NCBI RefSeq assembly: GCF_002950945.1
Contig: NZ_CP012673.1
Coordinates: 10,864,501 to 10,928,500 of the forward strand
DNA: 64,000 nucleotides
Direction: 5' to 3'
From: Sorangium cellulosum
GTDB taxonomy: Bacteria; Myxococcota_A; Polyangia; Polyangiales; Polyangiaceae
Shown: one piece after another, positions 8,299 to 17,456 of the stretch
Numbering within the stretch: position 1 is the stretch's first letter
Layout: every line of letters starts with the position of its first letter
Translations under genes and position numbers: made by a program
Notes under the pieces: model-generated
Seen by the model: the letters and a program-made list of their open reading frames with translations, nothing else
Databases searched by the model: none
What the model was told of the DNA's origin: nothing

Positions 8299-9059
8299 CA
8301 GCCTCCGAAGTCGTGCCGCGACCGGCGCAGCATGACCGCCGCCGCCGCGTCGCCGGGGCGCATGCTCGCGCAGGCCTCGAAGGCCTCGATGGCCTCGGCG
8401 TAGCGGCGCTGCACGAACGCGGCGGTGCCGCGCGCGAACGCCTCGCGGTAGCGCCGATCCTCCTCCGTCTCGATGACCCGCGGCGTGAAGGGCGCGCTCG
8501 CGGGGGGAGGCTCCTCCGATCGTCGCGCCACCCCGCGCGCCGGCATGGTCGGCGGCGCCGGGTCCATGCCGGCCTCGGGTACCGAGTCCAGCTTCCGCCG
8601 CCAGGACTGCGGCGTGCGCTCGCTGAACGGCGACGCCACCTCCCCGCCCGTGTAAAGCGCGACCAGCACCTGGAGCGTGCGGAGCCGCCCGAGCGGCGAC
8701 ATCTGCACGATGTCGTCGAACGTCGAGGAGCCGTCGATGTACCGCGCCACCAGCAGCGCGTCGGGCGATCGCCCCGCGGACACCGGGATGGGCCCCGCCA
8801 CCCGATCGAGGCCGCCGAGCTGCTTGGCGTAGGCGCCGGCGAGGAACTCCTTGATCCGCTCGATGCTCGTCTGCAGCTCGCGATCGTCGGGCGCCTCCGA
8901 TCGCGCCCGGTACAGCACTGCCAGCGCCTCCTCGTAGCGCTTCTCACGGACCAGCCGCACGACCTCCGCCCGCACCGGTGTGCTCTTCGGGATCGCGCGG
9001 CTCTCGGGCTCGGTCACCAAGGCTGAATCGTGTTGGTCTTTCACGGCACGAGTCGGCAA
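8298..9059 (-). CDS. TPR-containing protein, first gene of the roadblock/ParA operon
   Basis: 253 residues. Two short TPR-like regions flank a central domain: residues ~30-75 (RLVREKRYEEALAVLYRARSE) and ~205-250 (RGTAAFVQRRYAEAIEAFEA). The middle (ALLVARYIDGSSTFDDIVQMSPLGRLRTLQVLVALY) resembles the short helical segment that commonly follows PATAN-type modules. The protein is cytoplasmic with no signal peptide. It is the promoter-proximal gene of the operon, and its upstream region (9060-9710) is long and non-coding. Function is unknown; scaffolding of the downstream PATAN and ATPase proteins is inference. Confidence 0.65.
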   Translation of the reverse strand: MPTRAVKDQHDSALVTEPESRAIPKSTPVRAEVVRLVREKRYEEALAVLYRARSEAPDDRELQTSIERIKEFLAGAYAKQLGGLDRVAGPIPVSAGRSPDALLVARYIDGSSTFDDIVQMSPLGRLRTLQVLVALYTGGEVASPFSERTPQSWRRKLDSVPEAGMDPAPPTMPARGVARRSEEPPPASAPFTPRVIETEEDRRYREAFARGTAAFVQRRYAEAIEAFEACASMRPGDAAAAVMLRRSRHDFGG

Positions 9060-9710
9060 GTTACATGCCTCGACCGTCCGTATTCAAGCTGTTTGGTGGC
9101 ATGCCCGCGTGACGCCGTGGTCAGCGCTATCCACATCCGGCTCGTTATCGTTCAGGTGCGAGCGTGTGGGCCAGCCAGAACCATTGAATCGTGCTGGTGC
9201 GACACGGGCCCACGTAAAGCCAGGCAGACATCGACGGGGCGACGACGGTGGCCCACTTCCTCGATCCGTGGATCGCGCCGCCGGGCGCGCTCGGACGCGC
9301 ACAGGATGGATCGTCGGCGATCCCGGCATCGAACGCCGGCATCGAACGCCGGCGGCGCACATCGGGACGCATTCGCCTACCCGCGCGCATTTCGGATGTG
9401 AAATGCAGGTCCCTGACGATACTGGATGCAGCTTGCGCCGGACTTGCGGTAGAGTTGCCCTGTCCTGAGCGGTAGCACCCCCCAACGTTGCAAGACGGCT
9501 GAGGTGGTTCGATTCAGAAATGAAAAATCAAGCTCGGAATTGAAGAGGGAGGTCGGTGCAGGATTTCACTCCAGGTGAGATCCAGTAGCATTGATTTTCA
9601 GTGCGCCGTGGTCTCGTCCGAGGCCAGACGAGGCACACACGGCGCTTGGTTCTTGCAAACAGAGGGATTCGTCAACCAAACGACACACAGAGCCGAAAAG
9701 GAGATCGCTT
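9060..9710. other. 651-bp intergenic region between divergent transcription units
   Basis: No convincing gene. It must hold the promoters of the minus-strand roadblock/ParA operon and of the plus-strand heme-oxygenase-like gene. It is visibly less GC-rich near its right end (9490-9710) than the flanking genes. It contains two perfect tandem copies of a 13-bp unit GGCATCGAACGCC at 9325-9350. Confidence 0.6.
9325..9350. repeat. tandem 13-bp duplication in an intergenic region
   Basis: GGCATCGAACGCC occurs twice head-to-tail (9325-9337, 9338-9350). It could be a duplicated protein-binding site or simple slippage. Confidence 0.7.
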
Positions 9711-10484
9711 ATGCGGCAGGTCTTGCGGCACATCTTCAAGAAGAAGCAAGCGTACGCTCGTCTACCCCTGTTCGAGCGCATACGTGACGAGCGGCTGGAT
9801 CCGCTCGAGCGGCTCGCCTTCTATCCGTGCATGGCTTCCTTCATCCTGAGCTTCGGCGACCTGAACCGGTTCGTGCTGCGCGAGGAGCACGCGGCGGACA
9901 AGTATCAGGAGATGGTGAACGTCCACACGCACGAGGACGACCACCACTGGCCGTGGTACCTGGAGGATCTGGCCAAGCTCGGCTTCGACATCGAGGCGCC
10001 GGGCTCGGACTGGATGAACTTCCTCTGGGGTGAGGAGACGCTACAGAACCGGATCCTGATGGCGCGGCTCACCGCTCTCATCAAGGGCACGACAGGCCTC
10101 GAGCGGCTCGTCATCATCGAGGCGATCGAGGAGACCGGCAACGTCCTCTTCGGGGCGATGCTCCCCGTGGCCGAGGCGCTCGAGAAGCGGCTCGGCACGC
10201 AGCTCCGCTACTGCGGGCCGTTTCATTTCGAGCGCGAGTCGGGCCACACGGTGGACGCCGATCACGCGGCGCTCGCGAGCATCCCGCTCGACGCGGAGAC
10301 GACCGCGCGTTACATGGCGCTCGCGGACGAGGTGTTCGCGATGTTCGAGCCGTGGACGCACGAGCTCCTGAGTTATGCCCTGGCGCACCCCGTGAACGCG
10401 CCCATGGCCGACCTCGACACGGACGGCGAGAGCCAGGTGATGGTCCGGTCGCCGGCGCTCCGGTCGTCGGTGATCGCCGCGTGA
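9711..10484 (+). CDS. heme-oxygenase-fold / iron-containing redox enzyme-like protein
   Basis: 257 residues from ATG 9711 with an excellent Shine-Dalgarno (AAAAGGAG). The protein is all-helical in appearance. It carries a Glu/His-rich helix (REEHAADKYQEMVNVHTHEDDHHWPWYLEDL), a second acidic helix (VIIEAIEETGNVLFGAM) and a later FHFERESGHTVDADH segment. Such Glu/His pairs spread over helices are typical of the heme-oxygenase-like or TenA-like superfamily, which includes non-heme di-iron oxidases acting on small molecules and peptides. Which residues bind metal cannot be settled by eye. It is monocistronic and convergent with the VOC gene. The substrate is unknown. Confidence 0.55.
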   Translation: MRQVLRHIFKKKQAYARLPLFERIRDERLDPLERLAFYPCMASFILSFGDLNRFVLREEHAADKYQEMVNVHTHEDDHHWPWYLEDLAKLGFDIEAPGSDWMNFLWGEETLQNRILMARLTALIKGTTGLERLVIIEAIEETGNVLFGAMLPVAEALEKRLGTQLRYCGPFHFERESGHTVDADHAALASIPLDAETTARYMALADEVFAMFEPWTHELLSYALAHPVNAPMADLDTDGESQVMVRSPALRSSVIAA

Positions 10485-10591
10485 AGCAACGCGGCTAGTC
10501 CTCTCCGGCCGCCACCGCGCGGCTCCTTCCCACGACACCCGGCGCTCGCGACGCGCCCGCCTCGAGCGGGCGCGGTCCGGGTAGAACCACG

Positions 10592-11020
10592 TCAGAACGT
10601 GATGCGAACCGCGTCCGCGCTCTTCTTCGCCCGGCCGTGGTGGACCGCCTCGATGTTGTTGCCGTCGGGGTCCAGCAAGAACGCCGCGTAATAGCCCGGG
10701 TGGTAGCTGCGCTTGCCCGGCGCGCCGTTGTCCTTGCCGCCGGCCGCGAGCCCCGCCGCGTGGAACCGCTCGACCGCGGCGCGATCCGCGGCCTGGAAGG
10801 CGAGGTGGACGCGGCCCGTCTTCTCGCCCGCGGCGGCGGGCGAGTCGGCGGTGGACACGAAGAGCTCATCGGCCCAGAAGAAGCCCGGCCCCTCGCCGCC
10901 GAGCGGCACGCCGAGCGCTTCGAAGACGGCAGAATAGAACCGCTTGCTCGCGTCGAGGTCGGCGACGACGAGCTGGATGTGGTCGACGAGGCGACCGCGG
11001 AATATCTCCTGGATTTCCAT
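10592..11020 (-). CDS. VOC-family (glyoxalase/bleomycin resistance/dioxygenase) protein
   Basis: 142 residues from ATG 11020, one vicinal-oxygen-chelate module pair. The first half carries VDHIQLVVADLDASKRFYSAVFEALG, with a His metal-ligand position in strand 1. The second carries RVHLAFQAADRAAVERFHAAGLAAGG and ends with AFLLDPDGNNIEAVHH, the usual Asp-Pro-(Asp)-Gly-Asn-X-(Ile/Leu)-Glu motif with the Glu ligand. VOC proteins isomerise, dioxygenate or sequester small electrophiles or antibiotics; specificity cannot be read from sequence. It follows the GST gene on the same strand with a 103-bp gap, consistent with shared small-molecule detoxification. Confidence 0.85.
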   Translation of the reverse strand: MEIQEIFRGRLVDHIQLVVADLDASKRFYSAVFEALGVPLGGEGPGFFWADELFVSTADSPAAAGEKTGRVHLAFQAADRAAVERFHAAGLAAGGKDNGAPGKRSYHPGYYAAFLLDPDGNNIEAVHHGRAKKSADAVRITF

Positions 11021-11123
11021 GGGCGAATCCTTCCATGATCCACGCCAGGACAGCAACCACGGACCCTGTGGAGCCACTCTGGACGGAACCGCGGCCCATG
11101 CCCCGGGCGCGGCGCCGCGTGAT

Positions 11124-11756
11124 CTAGGGTTGCGGCGAGCCGCTCTGGCCATTGCACCGCCCGCGCGCGCGCTGGTACGCCGGCCGCGCGGCCATCCGCT
11201 GCTGGTAAGCGGCGAGGCTGTCCGGCAGCGTCTTGCCGAGCGCGCCGCGCCAGATCCCGAGCGCGGTGCTCATGGAGATGTCGGCGAGCGTGAGATCGTC
11301 CCCTGCGATGAAGTGACGAGCGCCGAGCATGCCGGCCGCGAAGCGCGAGGCGTCCTCGAGCCGCGCCTCCTGCCGGAGCACCGACCAGTTGCGCTTGTCG
11401 GCCTCGGGCGCGCCGAAGTGCGCCTCCATGAGGGAGTTCAGGCCTGCCCCGATCGTCGCCTCGCCGAACACGGTCAGCTGCAGCACGCGCGCGAGCGCCG
11501 GATCGTCCTTGCCGGGCAAGAGGGGCGTAGGCCCGTATTTCTGCGCGATGTAGAGCATCATCGCGACCGACTCGTGGATCGCCACGCCGCCCTCGTCCTC
11601 GAGGAACGGCACGGAGCCGAGCGGGTTCAGCGCGCGATAGGCCTCGCTCGGCGGGTAGGAGACCGTCTCTACCTGATACGGCAAGCCCATCTCCTCGCAC
11701 TGCCACATCGCGCGCAGGCCGCGGGCCCCGCGCGCGAAGTTGTAGATCGTGATCAT
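11124..11756 (-). CDS. glutathione S-transferase family protein
   Basis: 210 residues. The N-terminal thioredoxin-like domain (~1-80) starts ITIYNFARGARGLRAMWQCEE and contains the cis-Pro and Glu-Ser glutathione-binding elements (NPLGSVPFLEDEGGVAIHESVAM). The helical C-terminal domain has the N-capping/hydrophobic staple region typical of GSTs (HFIAGDDLTLADISMSTAL). It conjugates or isomerises with glutathione in the cytosol; substrate unknown. The C-terminal tail is short and Gly/Ser/Pro-rich. Its start lies 48 bp downstream of the HEAT-protein stop on the same strand, so it could be read through from the chaperone operon. Confidence 0.9.
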   Translation of the reverse strand: MITIYNFARGARGLRAMWQCEEMGLPYQVETVSYPPSEAYRALNPLGSVPFLEDEGGVAIHESVAMMLYIAQKYGPTPLLPGKDDPALARVLQLTVFGEATIGAGLNSLMEAHFGAPEADKRNWSVLRQEARLEDASRFAAGMLGARHFIAGDDLTLADISMSTALGIWRGALGKTLPDSLAAYQQRMAARPAYQRARGRCNGQSGSPQP

Positions 11757-11804
11757 CTTGGGCCTGGGTCTCGGCGTGTACCCTACTTGCGTTTCAGGGG
11801 CTCG

Positions 11805-13367
11805 TCACCGGCCACGAGGTCCCGGATCGATCGCGAACCAGCGCGCCAGCTCGCGCTGGACGTCGAGGTTGTCGGCCTCGCGGAGCGCGTCGCAGCGGCC
11901 GGGGTGGAGGCCGAGGCGCCCGCATGCATCCAGCAGCACCAGGTGGACCGCCCAGGTGACCCGCGGCGGCTCGGATAGCAGGGGGAGGAGCGCCGCGATC
12001 TCCGGCCGAGCGCCGAGCGCCGCGAGCGCGCGGAGGGCACCCGCCTGGACCGAGTCGCGCGCATCGGCGCGGACGAGCGCGAGCAGCCGCGGGATCGACT
12101 CCCCCTCTCTCGCGTGCCTGACATAGGCGGCCAGGGTCTCCGCGGCGTGGGTGCCTGTCGTGCCCGGCTCGGCGAGGTGCTCCCACGCGACGGCCGCGAC
12201 GGCCGGGTCGGGCGAGAGCTGGCCGAGCCAGTACATGGCGCTCTTCCGGACCATGAAGAGCGGATCGCGGGTGAGCCCGAGGAGCGCCTCGCGTTCGCCC
12301 CAGGCCGAGAGGAGCTCCGAGGCGCGGTCGCGGATCCATGGATCGGGGTGCCCTGCCAGGAACGGGACGAGGACGCCGCGATCCGCCGCATACCGCGCCG
12401 CGCGGGAGCGGCCCGGAAACCGGCTCTTCTTCTCGGCCCAGGGGCCGTCGAGGTCGGTATACAGCGCGATCAGCTCGGCCGTCGCGAGCGCGTCGTCCGC
12501 CGCATCCTCGGCGTCGCGCGTCGGGCGCCGCGCCGGTGATGCGGGGGCGTCCACGAGGAAGCCCCCCTCCTCCGGGATGCCGAGCAGGTGCCGGACCGGC
12601 GCCATCCATTCGAGGAGGAAGCGCCGCTCGGCCGGGCCGGCGTGGTCGAGCGCGTCCCGGAAGCTGCCGTCGCGGAGCGCCGCAACGCAATGGACCGCGG
12701 CGGCGCGGACGTCGTCGTCCGCGTAGTCGCAGAGCGCGGCGACCGCGCCGAGGCAGCGCCGGCTGGGGTAATAGACGAGCGTCTTCAGCGCGGTGACCGC
12801 GACCTCGACCACGGGATCACCGGCGGCGCGCAGCAGCGGCGCCTCGGCCGCGAGGGGCTCGTCGTAGACCAGCGCGTCGGCCGCGACCCTGCGGACGGCG
12901 GGATCGCGGTGCGCGAGGGCGGCGATCCTCGGCCCCAGGAAGCGCGGCTCCGAGAAATCGAGGATCATGGTCTCGATGGCCTCCTTGTGGAGCGGGTGCG
13001 CGGGATCTCGCGCGACCGGCTCGACGAGGTCCGCCTCGGCGCGCCCCATCGAGAGCAACACGTGACGGCGGAGCACCACGTCGCCCTCCGCCCAGGTGGT
13101 CCGGAGCCAGGCCCCGCCCGGATCGAGCCCGGCGCTCCTCAGGACCGCGCCCGCCGCCTCGCGCGCCGCCGCGGGGAGCTCGCGTGCCTCGAGGATGCGC
13201 GTGAGCGGCGCCTCGGCGCGGGGGTCTTCGAGGGACGAAAGCGTCGTCGCGATCTCCTCCCGCTCGGCCGCGGGGAGCTCGGGCAGCACGAGCCAGCCGA
13301 GGAGGCGCGCGGTCCATGAACGATCCTCGTCCCTGCGAATATCCTCGTGAGGAATCGATAGGATCAT
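11805..13367 (-). CDS. HEAT/armadillo-like repeat protein, last gene of the chaperone operon
   Basis: 520 residues starting at ATG 13367 (ATGA overlap of 4 bp with the preceding stop at 13364). Helical pairs repeat every 30-35 residues: PLTRILEARELPAAAREAAGA, PRIAALAHRDPAVRRVAADALV, PLLRAAGDPVVEVAVTALKTL, AVAALCDYADDDVRAAAVHCVAAL, VPFLAGHPDPWIRDRASELL, LLGLTRDPLFMVRKSAMYWLGQL, LLALVRADARDSVQAGALRALAAL. This is the HEAT-repeat pattern of protein-binding solenoids. There is no signal peptide or membrane segment. Position in the operon suggests a cytosolic adaptor for the chaperone/protease proteins; that role is inference. Confidence 0.75.
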   Translation of the reverse strand: MILSIPHEDIRRDEDRSWTARLLGWLVLPELPAAEREEIATTLSSLEDPRAEAPLTRILEARELPAAAREAAGAVLRSAGLDPGGAWLRTTWAEGDVVLRRHVLLSMGRAEADLVEPVARDPAHPLHKEAIETMILDFSEPRFLGPRIAALAHRDPAVRRVAADALVYDEPLAAEAPLLRAAGDPVVEVAVTALKTLVYYPSRRCLGAVAALCDYADDDVRAAAVHCVAALRDGSFRDALDHAGPAERRFLLEWMAPVRHLLGIPEEGGFLVDAPASPARRPTRDAEDAADDALATAELIALYTDLDGPWAEKKSRFPGRSRAARYAADRGVLVPFLAGHPDPWIRDRASELLSAWGEREALLGLTRDPLFMVRKSAMYWLGQLSPDPAVAAVAWEHLAEPGTTGTHAAETLAAYVRHAREGESIPRLLALVRADARDSVQAGALRALAALGARPEIAALLPLLSEPPRVTWAVHLVLLDACGRLGLHPGRCDALREADNLDVQRELARWFAIDPGPRGR

Positions 13368-15130
13368 GGGGCGACCGCCTTCACGACCGGCTTCACCGCC
13401 GGCTTCACCGCCGGCCAGCGCGCCATCGCCCGCGTCACGACCCCGCGCAGCACGTCGCGGCGCGCCGCGGACTCGAGCAGCACATCGGCGGGCTGTCCGG
13501 CGGCCTGGAGCGCGCGCGCCCGCACGAAATCGAGCGCCGCGCGGTGCTCGGGCGACAGCCGCCCGAGCCCCGGGGTCTCCGCGCCCGTGATCACGTGATC
13601 GACGAGCGCGCGCCAGGGCGTCTGGAGCTCCCGGCGCGGCGCAAGGAGCCGCTCTGCCATATCCATGTCGCCCGCACGCGCGAGCTCCGTCCCGAGGAGG
13701 ATCGCCACGGTCGCGTCGATCCGGCGAAGCGCCTCCGGCCCGGCCGAGGCGCACGCGCTCCACGCCTTCGCGGCGCTCTCGCCGGCCTCGTGGTGGATGT
13801 GCACCACGTCGGCGGTGTCGCGGTCATCCATCGACGCTACCGGCGCCTTGCCCAGCAGCGACCGCGCCCACAGCCCTCTCCAGGCGCCGTTCGGCTGCGC
13901 CGCCAGCCTGTCGACGTACGTCCACGCGGGCACCGGCGCCTCGGCCGGCGCGAGCTCCGCGACGCGCGCGTACGCCACCGCCAGCACGAGATCGTCCTGC
14001 TTCTCTGCGATGCTCTTCTCCGTCACCCGCGACAGCCGCTCCGCGGCCTCCTTCACCCGCCCCAGCGCCACGAGCGCGACCGCGTGCTCCTCCACGAAAT
14101 AAACGTAGCTCGGGCTCGCCTCGGCCCTCGTGAACAGCACGTCCGCCTCCGCGTGGCGGAGCTCGAACGTCTCGATCAGCCCCTTGTACAGGAGCAGCAA
14201 CGGCGCTTCCGGATGCCGGCCGAGCGCCTCGTCCAGGACCCCCCGCGCCTCGCTCGGGGGCAGCACACGCGCGAGCAGGGACGTGGCCTCCGGGCCCTTG
14301 TCGCCGGCGGCGTACAACGTCCTGTACTCGTCGATCACCTCGGCCGTCCGGTCCAGCCGCATCATGGTGTTCTGGTAGCCGCGGTGGACCTCCTCGTCCC
14401 TGGGCATCTCGTTGCGCCACGCCGCCGCGAGCGCCGCCCCGGCGACCTCCCCGCCCATGGCCTCCGTGAAGTGCCGCGCCGCCGCCCTGGCCGTGGGGTC
14501 GCCCGGCTGCGCGCGGCTCACGGCGCGCGCCAGGCTCGCCGCGACGTCGGGCTGCTGGTTGGCCGAGAAATACCCTGCCGTCGAGCGCCAGCCCCCCGGC
14601 GCGACGTCGGCGTGGGTCTTCAGGAGGTTGCCAGAATACGATTTGGTCGACAGGGACTGCGGCGGCGCCTCGAAGACGTAATCGACGTCGTACCTGGAGG
14701 CGAAGGGCCGGCCGCCGAGGAACTCGATCTTCCGCTCCTTATCGGTCCGCTCGTCCGTCCTCCTCGTGTATTCGACGGTCTCCACGTAGACCGGCGCGGC
14801 GCCGAGCACGTTGACCACGTGCAGCGCGTTGCTGCCTGCCTCCTCCATCCAGAACGCCCCCTCGTCGATCACCGCGCCCTCGCGCGTGAGGACACGCACG
14901 CGGTGCATGCCCGTGCTCGTCCACGACGACGACCTCTCCCCGGGACCGATCTCGCGGCGCGCGCCGTCGATCTCGACCACCACGGGGAGGTCCAGCCCGT
15001 TCACGACCCAGAGCGGCGCGTGCCGCAGGTAATACCCGCCGGCGGCGAGGCCGAGCAGCACGCACACGAGCATCACCACGGGCACGATCGTCGCCCGCCG
15101 GCTCGACGGCGAGGTCTTCTCAGTTGCCAT
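13364..15130 (-). CDS. membrane-anchored TPR protein of the chaperone operon
   Basis: 588 residues. One transmembrane helix near the N-terminus (residues ~14-34, VPVVMLVCVLLGLAAGGYYL) is followed by a beta-rich segment (LWVVNGLDLPVVVEIDG through VRVLTREGAVIDEGAF) and then a long helical region from ~190 with loose TPR-like repeats (RDEEVHRGYQNTMMRLDRTAEVIDEYRTL, EARGVLDEALGRHPEAPLLLLYKGL, EEHAVALVALGRVKEAAERL). Most of the protein is predicted outside the cytoplasm. Its start overlaps the J-protein stop by 11 bp and its stop overlaps the HEAT start, so the genes are translationally coupled. The function is unknown; a periplasmic or membrane scaffold for the Hsp70 system is inference. Confidence 0.7.
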   Translation of the reverse strand: MATEKTSPSSRRATIVPVVMLVCVLLGLAAGGYYLRHAPLWVVNGLDLPVVVEIDGARREIGPGERSSSWTSTGMHRVRVLTREGAVIDEGAFWMEEAGSNALHVVNVLGAAPVYVETVEYTRRTDERTDKERKIEFLGGRPFASRYDVDYVFEAPPQSLSTKSYSGNLLKTHADVAPGGWRSTAGYFSANQQPDVAASLARAVSRAQPGDPTARAAARHFTEAMGGEVAGAALAAAWRNEMPRDEEVHRGYQNTMMRLDRTAEVIDEYRTLYAAGDKGPEATSLLARVLPPSEARGVLDEALGRHPEAPLLLLYKGLIETFELRHAEADVLFTRAEASPSYVYFVEEHAVALVALGRVKEAAERLSRVTEKSIAEKQDDLVLAVAYARVAELAPAEAPVPAWTYVDRLAAQPNGAWRGLWARSLLGKAPVASMDDRDTADVVHIHHEAGESAAKAWSACASAGPEALRRIDATVAILLGTELARAGDMDMAERLLAPRRELQTPWRALVDHVITGAETPGLGRLSPEHRAALDFVRARALQAAGQPADVLLESAARRDVLRGVVTRAMARWPAVKPAVKPVVKAVAP

Positions 15131-17456
15131 AAGGCGAGCTCCCCTTGTACGGCGCGATTTGCCGGCGCAGCGCCTCGACGCCCTGCAGGCCCAGATCGGC
15201 GAGCAGCGCCTGGACGAACTGCGCGTAGACCCCCGCGAGCCCGCTCTCCGGCCCGGTCCCGGCCGCGCTGGCCGAGGTGGTCACCGCGAAGCTGCGGAGC
15301 TCCGCGCCGCCCGCGATCACACGCACCTTCCACGCGGCGTCGAGCTGCCCGGTCCCGCCCGTCCCCGCGCCCCCGGTGAGCGTGCAGTCGACCTCGATCG
15401 CGTTCGCCTCGCCGGAGCGCCCGCCGGCGCCGGGCGTGCGCTTGATGCGCACCGATTTCAGCCCGGCCTGCGCGAGCGTCGCCCCGAGGTCGGCGCCGAG
15501 GTTCCCGAACACCACGTCGGCCCCGCCCGCCGGGACGCGCCCGCCGCTGTCCGAGATCGCGAGCGAGAGCGGCACGACGCGCGCGCCGCCCTCCTCCACC
15601 GCGCGGCCCAGCGCCGCCACCGCCTCGGCCCCCGGCGCGCGGCGGTCCAGCGCGAGCGCGAGCGACTCGGTCGCTCGCTCGCGCCGCCGGAGCAGGGCGC
15701 GGCGCGCGTCGGCGGCGAAGCGGCCGTCGGGGCGCGCGCGCAGGTAGGCGTCGTACGCCGGCGCGGTGTCGCGCGTCAGGGCGTCGCGGAAGGCCAGCTC
15801 GTCCGCGTACCGCGCCCCGCTCACCATCACCCCGGCCCAGAGCACGAGCGCGCCGCCCGCCGCGGCGGCGAGCCGGCGCCGCTGCGCCCAGAGCCGCGCC
15901 CCCCTCGAGGGCGGCCGGCGATCGAGCAGCGTCGGCGGCATGAGCTCCACCCCGTGCTCGGCGTCGAGGTACCCCGCGGCGAGCAGCTCCAGCGCGCGCT
16001 TGCGCGTCGCCAGCAGGTGATCGATCCACGCCTGCGCGAAGCCCCCGTCGACGAACGTCAGCGACACCTCGGCGCCCCCGAAGCCGAGGCGGAGCACCGT
16101 GTGGGAGTACACGCCGTTGTGGCCGTGGTGCACCCCCTCGGAGCGGCTGAGGCAGAAGAGCGGGTAGAGCTCCGTCTGCTCCGGATCCGCGCGGACGAGG
16201 TAGAGCGGGTGAATGGTCGTCAGCCCCTGGATCGGGCTCTTCCTCCGGACGTGGACGACCCGCGCCACGTGCGAGAGGAGCAGGGCGACGCCGCCGAGGA
16301 GCACCGCCATCACGATCGCGCCGGCCGCCGTCCCGGTGAACGGCGTCGAGGCCGCCGCCTCCGCGCTCGCCGGCGCCGGCGCGCTGTAGAGGAGCAGGTA
16401 GGCGAGCAGCGACAGCGCGCCCGCGCCCGCGGTCGCCTTCAGCGGGCTCCCCCACGGGTTCATGCGGAGCGCCGGCCCGTCCGGCGCCCGCTCCTGCTCC
16501 GCGAGACGCTCCAGCGCGGCAGGCGACAGCGCCGACGTCTCGAGCGTCGCCTTGGGCGGGTACGGCCGAAGGACCAGGCTCTCGGGGTGCAGCGCCCGAC
16601 AGACCGAGAGCAGGTGGTTCGCGCGCGCGTGCAGGTCCGCCGCGAACAGCGCCGCCGCCGGGGCGCCCAGCTCCGACGCGACGTGCTTCGGCAGCTCCGG
16701 GTCGCCCGAGGCGCGCACCTGATCGACGAGCTGCTGCACGGCCTCCTCGGCCTCCCCGGGCCGCATCGCCTGGTAGAGCACGTGCACGCGCCGCAGCTGG
16801 ATGCTCATGCCCTTCAGGCTGCCCGCGTCGTGGCGCGCGGCGACCCCGTCCAGGATCGCGAGCGCCTCTTCCGCGTGCTCGTTCCGCGTGAGCGCGTCCA
16901 CGAGCGCCGCCGCCATGGCCTCGTCGTCCGGGGCCAGCGCGTGCGCCCTCCGCGCAGCCTGCTCGGCGGCGTCGAGCTTCCCGAGCGCGCCCAGCGAGAG
17001 CGAGCGGAGGAGGTGGTACCGCGCCGCCTCCGGCGCCCGCTCGATCAGCGCGTCGAGCGCCGCGAGCGCGCGCTGGTGGTCCTTCTTGCGCGTGTACGAG
17101 GCCGCGAGCTTCTCGCGCAGCAGGAGCACGCCGGGGTGCGCCTCGATCGCCTGGCTCAGCGCCGCCTGCGCCGCGTCCTCGTCGCCCGCGGTCGAGGCCT
17201 GCTCCGCGGCGGCGAGCGCCGCGGCGACGGCGTCCTCGTACTCGCGGTACCCCTTCTCCTGCGCGTCGTACCGCTCGCGCGCCTCGGCGTCCGAGAGCAC
17301 CTCGTACGCGGCGCGGATCCGCTTGAACTCGTCCGGGTGCGACTCCGGCGGGTATGTCCGGATCAGCGCGAAATACGCCTTCTTGATCGCGCGCGCGTCC
17401 GCGCTCCGCTCCACGCCGAGCGTCGCGTAATGATTCGAGGAAGACGGTTCGCTCAT
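15120..17456 (-). CDS. membrane J-domain protein (DnaJ-like) with TPR repeats
   Basis: 778 residues from ATG 17456. The J-domain occupies residues ~8-68 (NHYATLGVERSADARAIKKAY ... HPDEFKRIRAAYEVLSD) and keeps the essential His-Pro-Asp loop, so it should stimulate an Hsp70 ATPase. TPR-like helices follow (~75-230). Two hydrophobic segments lie at ~340-400 (LSLLAYLLLYSA; AGAIVMAVLLGGVALLLS) and a third at ~528 (AAAAGGALVLWAGVMV). The C-terminal domain of ~230 residues is not recognised. No Gly/Phe region or zinc fingers are present, so this is a class C J-protein that would recruit Hsp70 to the membrane. The 4-bp overlap with the TPR-Lon gene and order after dnaK support one machine. Confidence 0.88.
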   Translation of the reverse strand: MSEPSSSNHYATLGVERSADARAIKKAYFALIRTYPPESHPDEFKRIRAAYEVLSDAEARERYDAQEKGYREYEDAVAAALAAAEQASTAGDEDAAQAALSQAIEAHPGVLLLREKLAASYTRKKDHQRALAALDALIERAPEAARYHLLRSLSLGALGKLDAAEQAARRAHALAPDDEAMAAALVDALTRNEHAEEALAILDGVAARHDAGSLKGMSIQLRRVHVLYQAMRPGEAEEAVQQLVDQVRASGDPELPKHVASELGAPAAALFAADLHARANHLLSVCRALHPESLVLRPYPPKATLETSALSPAALERLAEQERAPDGPALRMNPWGSPLKATAGAGALSLLAYLLLYSAPAPASAEAAASTPFTGTAAGAIVMAVLLGGVALLLSHVARVVHVRRKSPIQGLTTIHPLYLVRADPEQTELYPLFCLSRSEGVHHGHNGVYSHTVLRLGFGGAEVSLTFVDGGFAQAWIDHLLATRKRALELLAAGYLDAEHGVELMPPTLLDRRPPSRGARLWAQRRRLAAAAGGALVLWAGVMVSGARYADELAFRDALTRDTAPAYDAYLRARPDGRFAADARRALLRRRERATESLALALDRRAPGAEAVAALGRAVEEGGARVVPLSLAISDSGGRVPAGGADVVFGNLGADLGATLAQAGLKSVRIKRTPGAGGRSGEANAIEVDCTLTGGAGTGGTGQLDAAWKVRVIAGGAELRSFAVTTSASAAGTGPESGLAGVYAQFVQALLADLGLQGVEALRRQIAPYKGSSPYGN

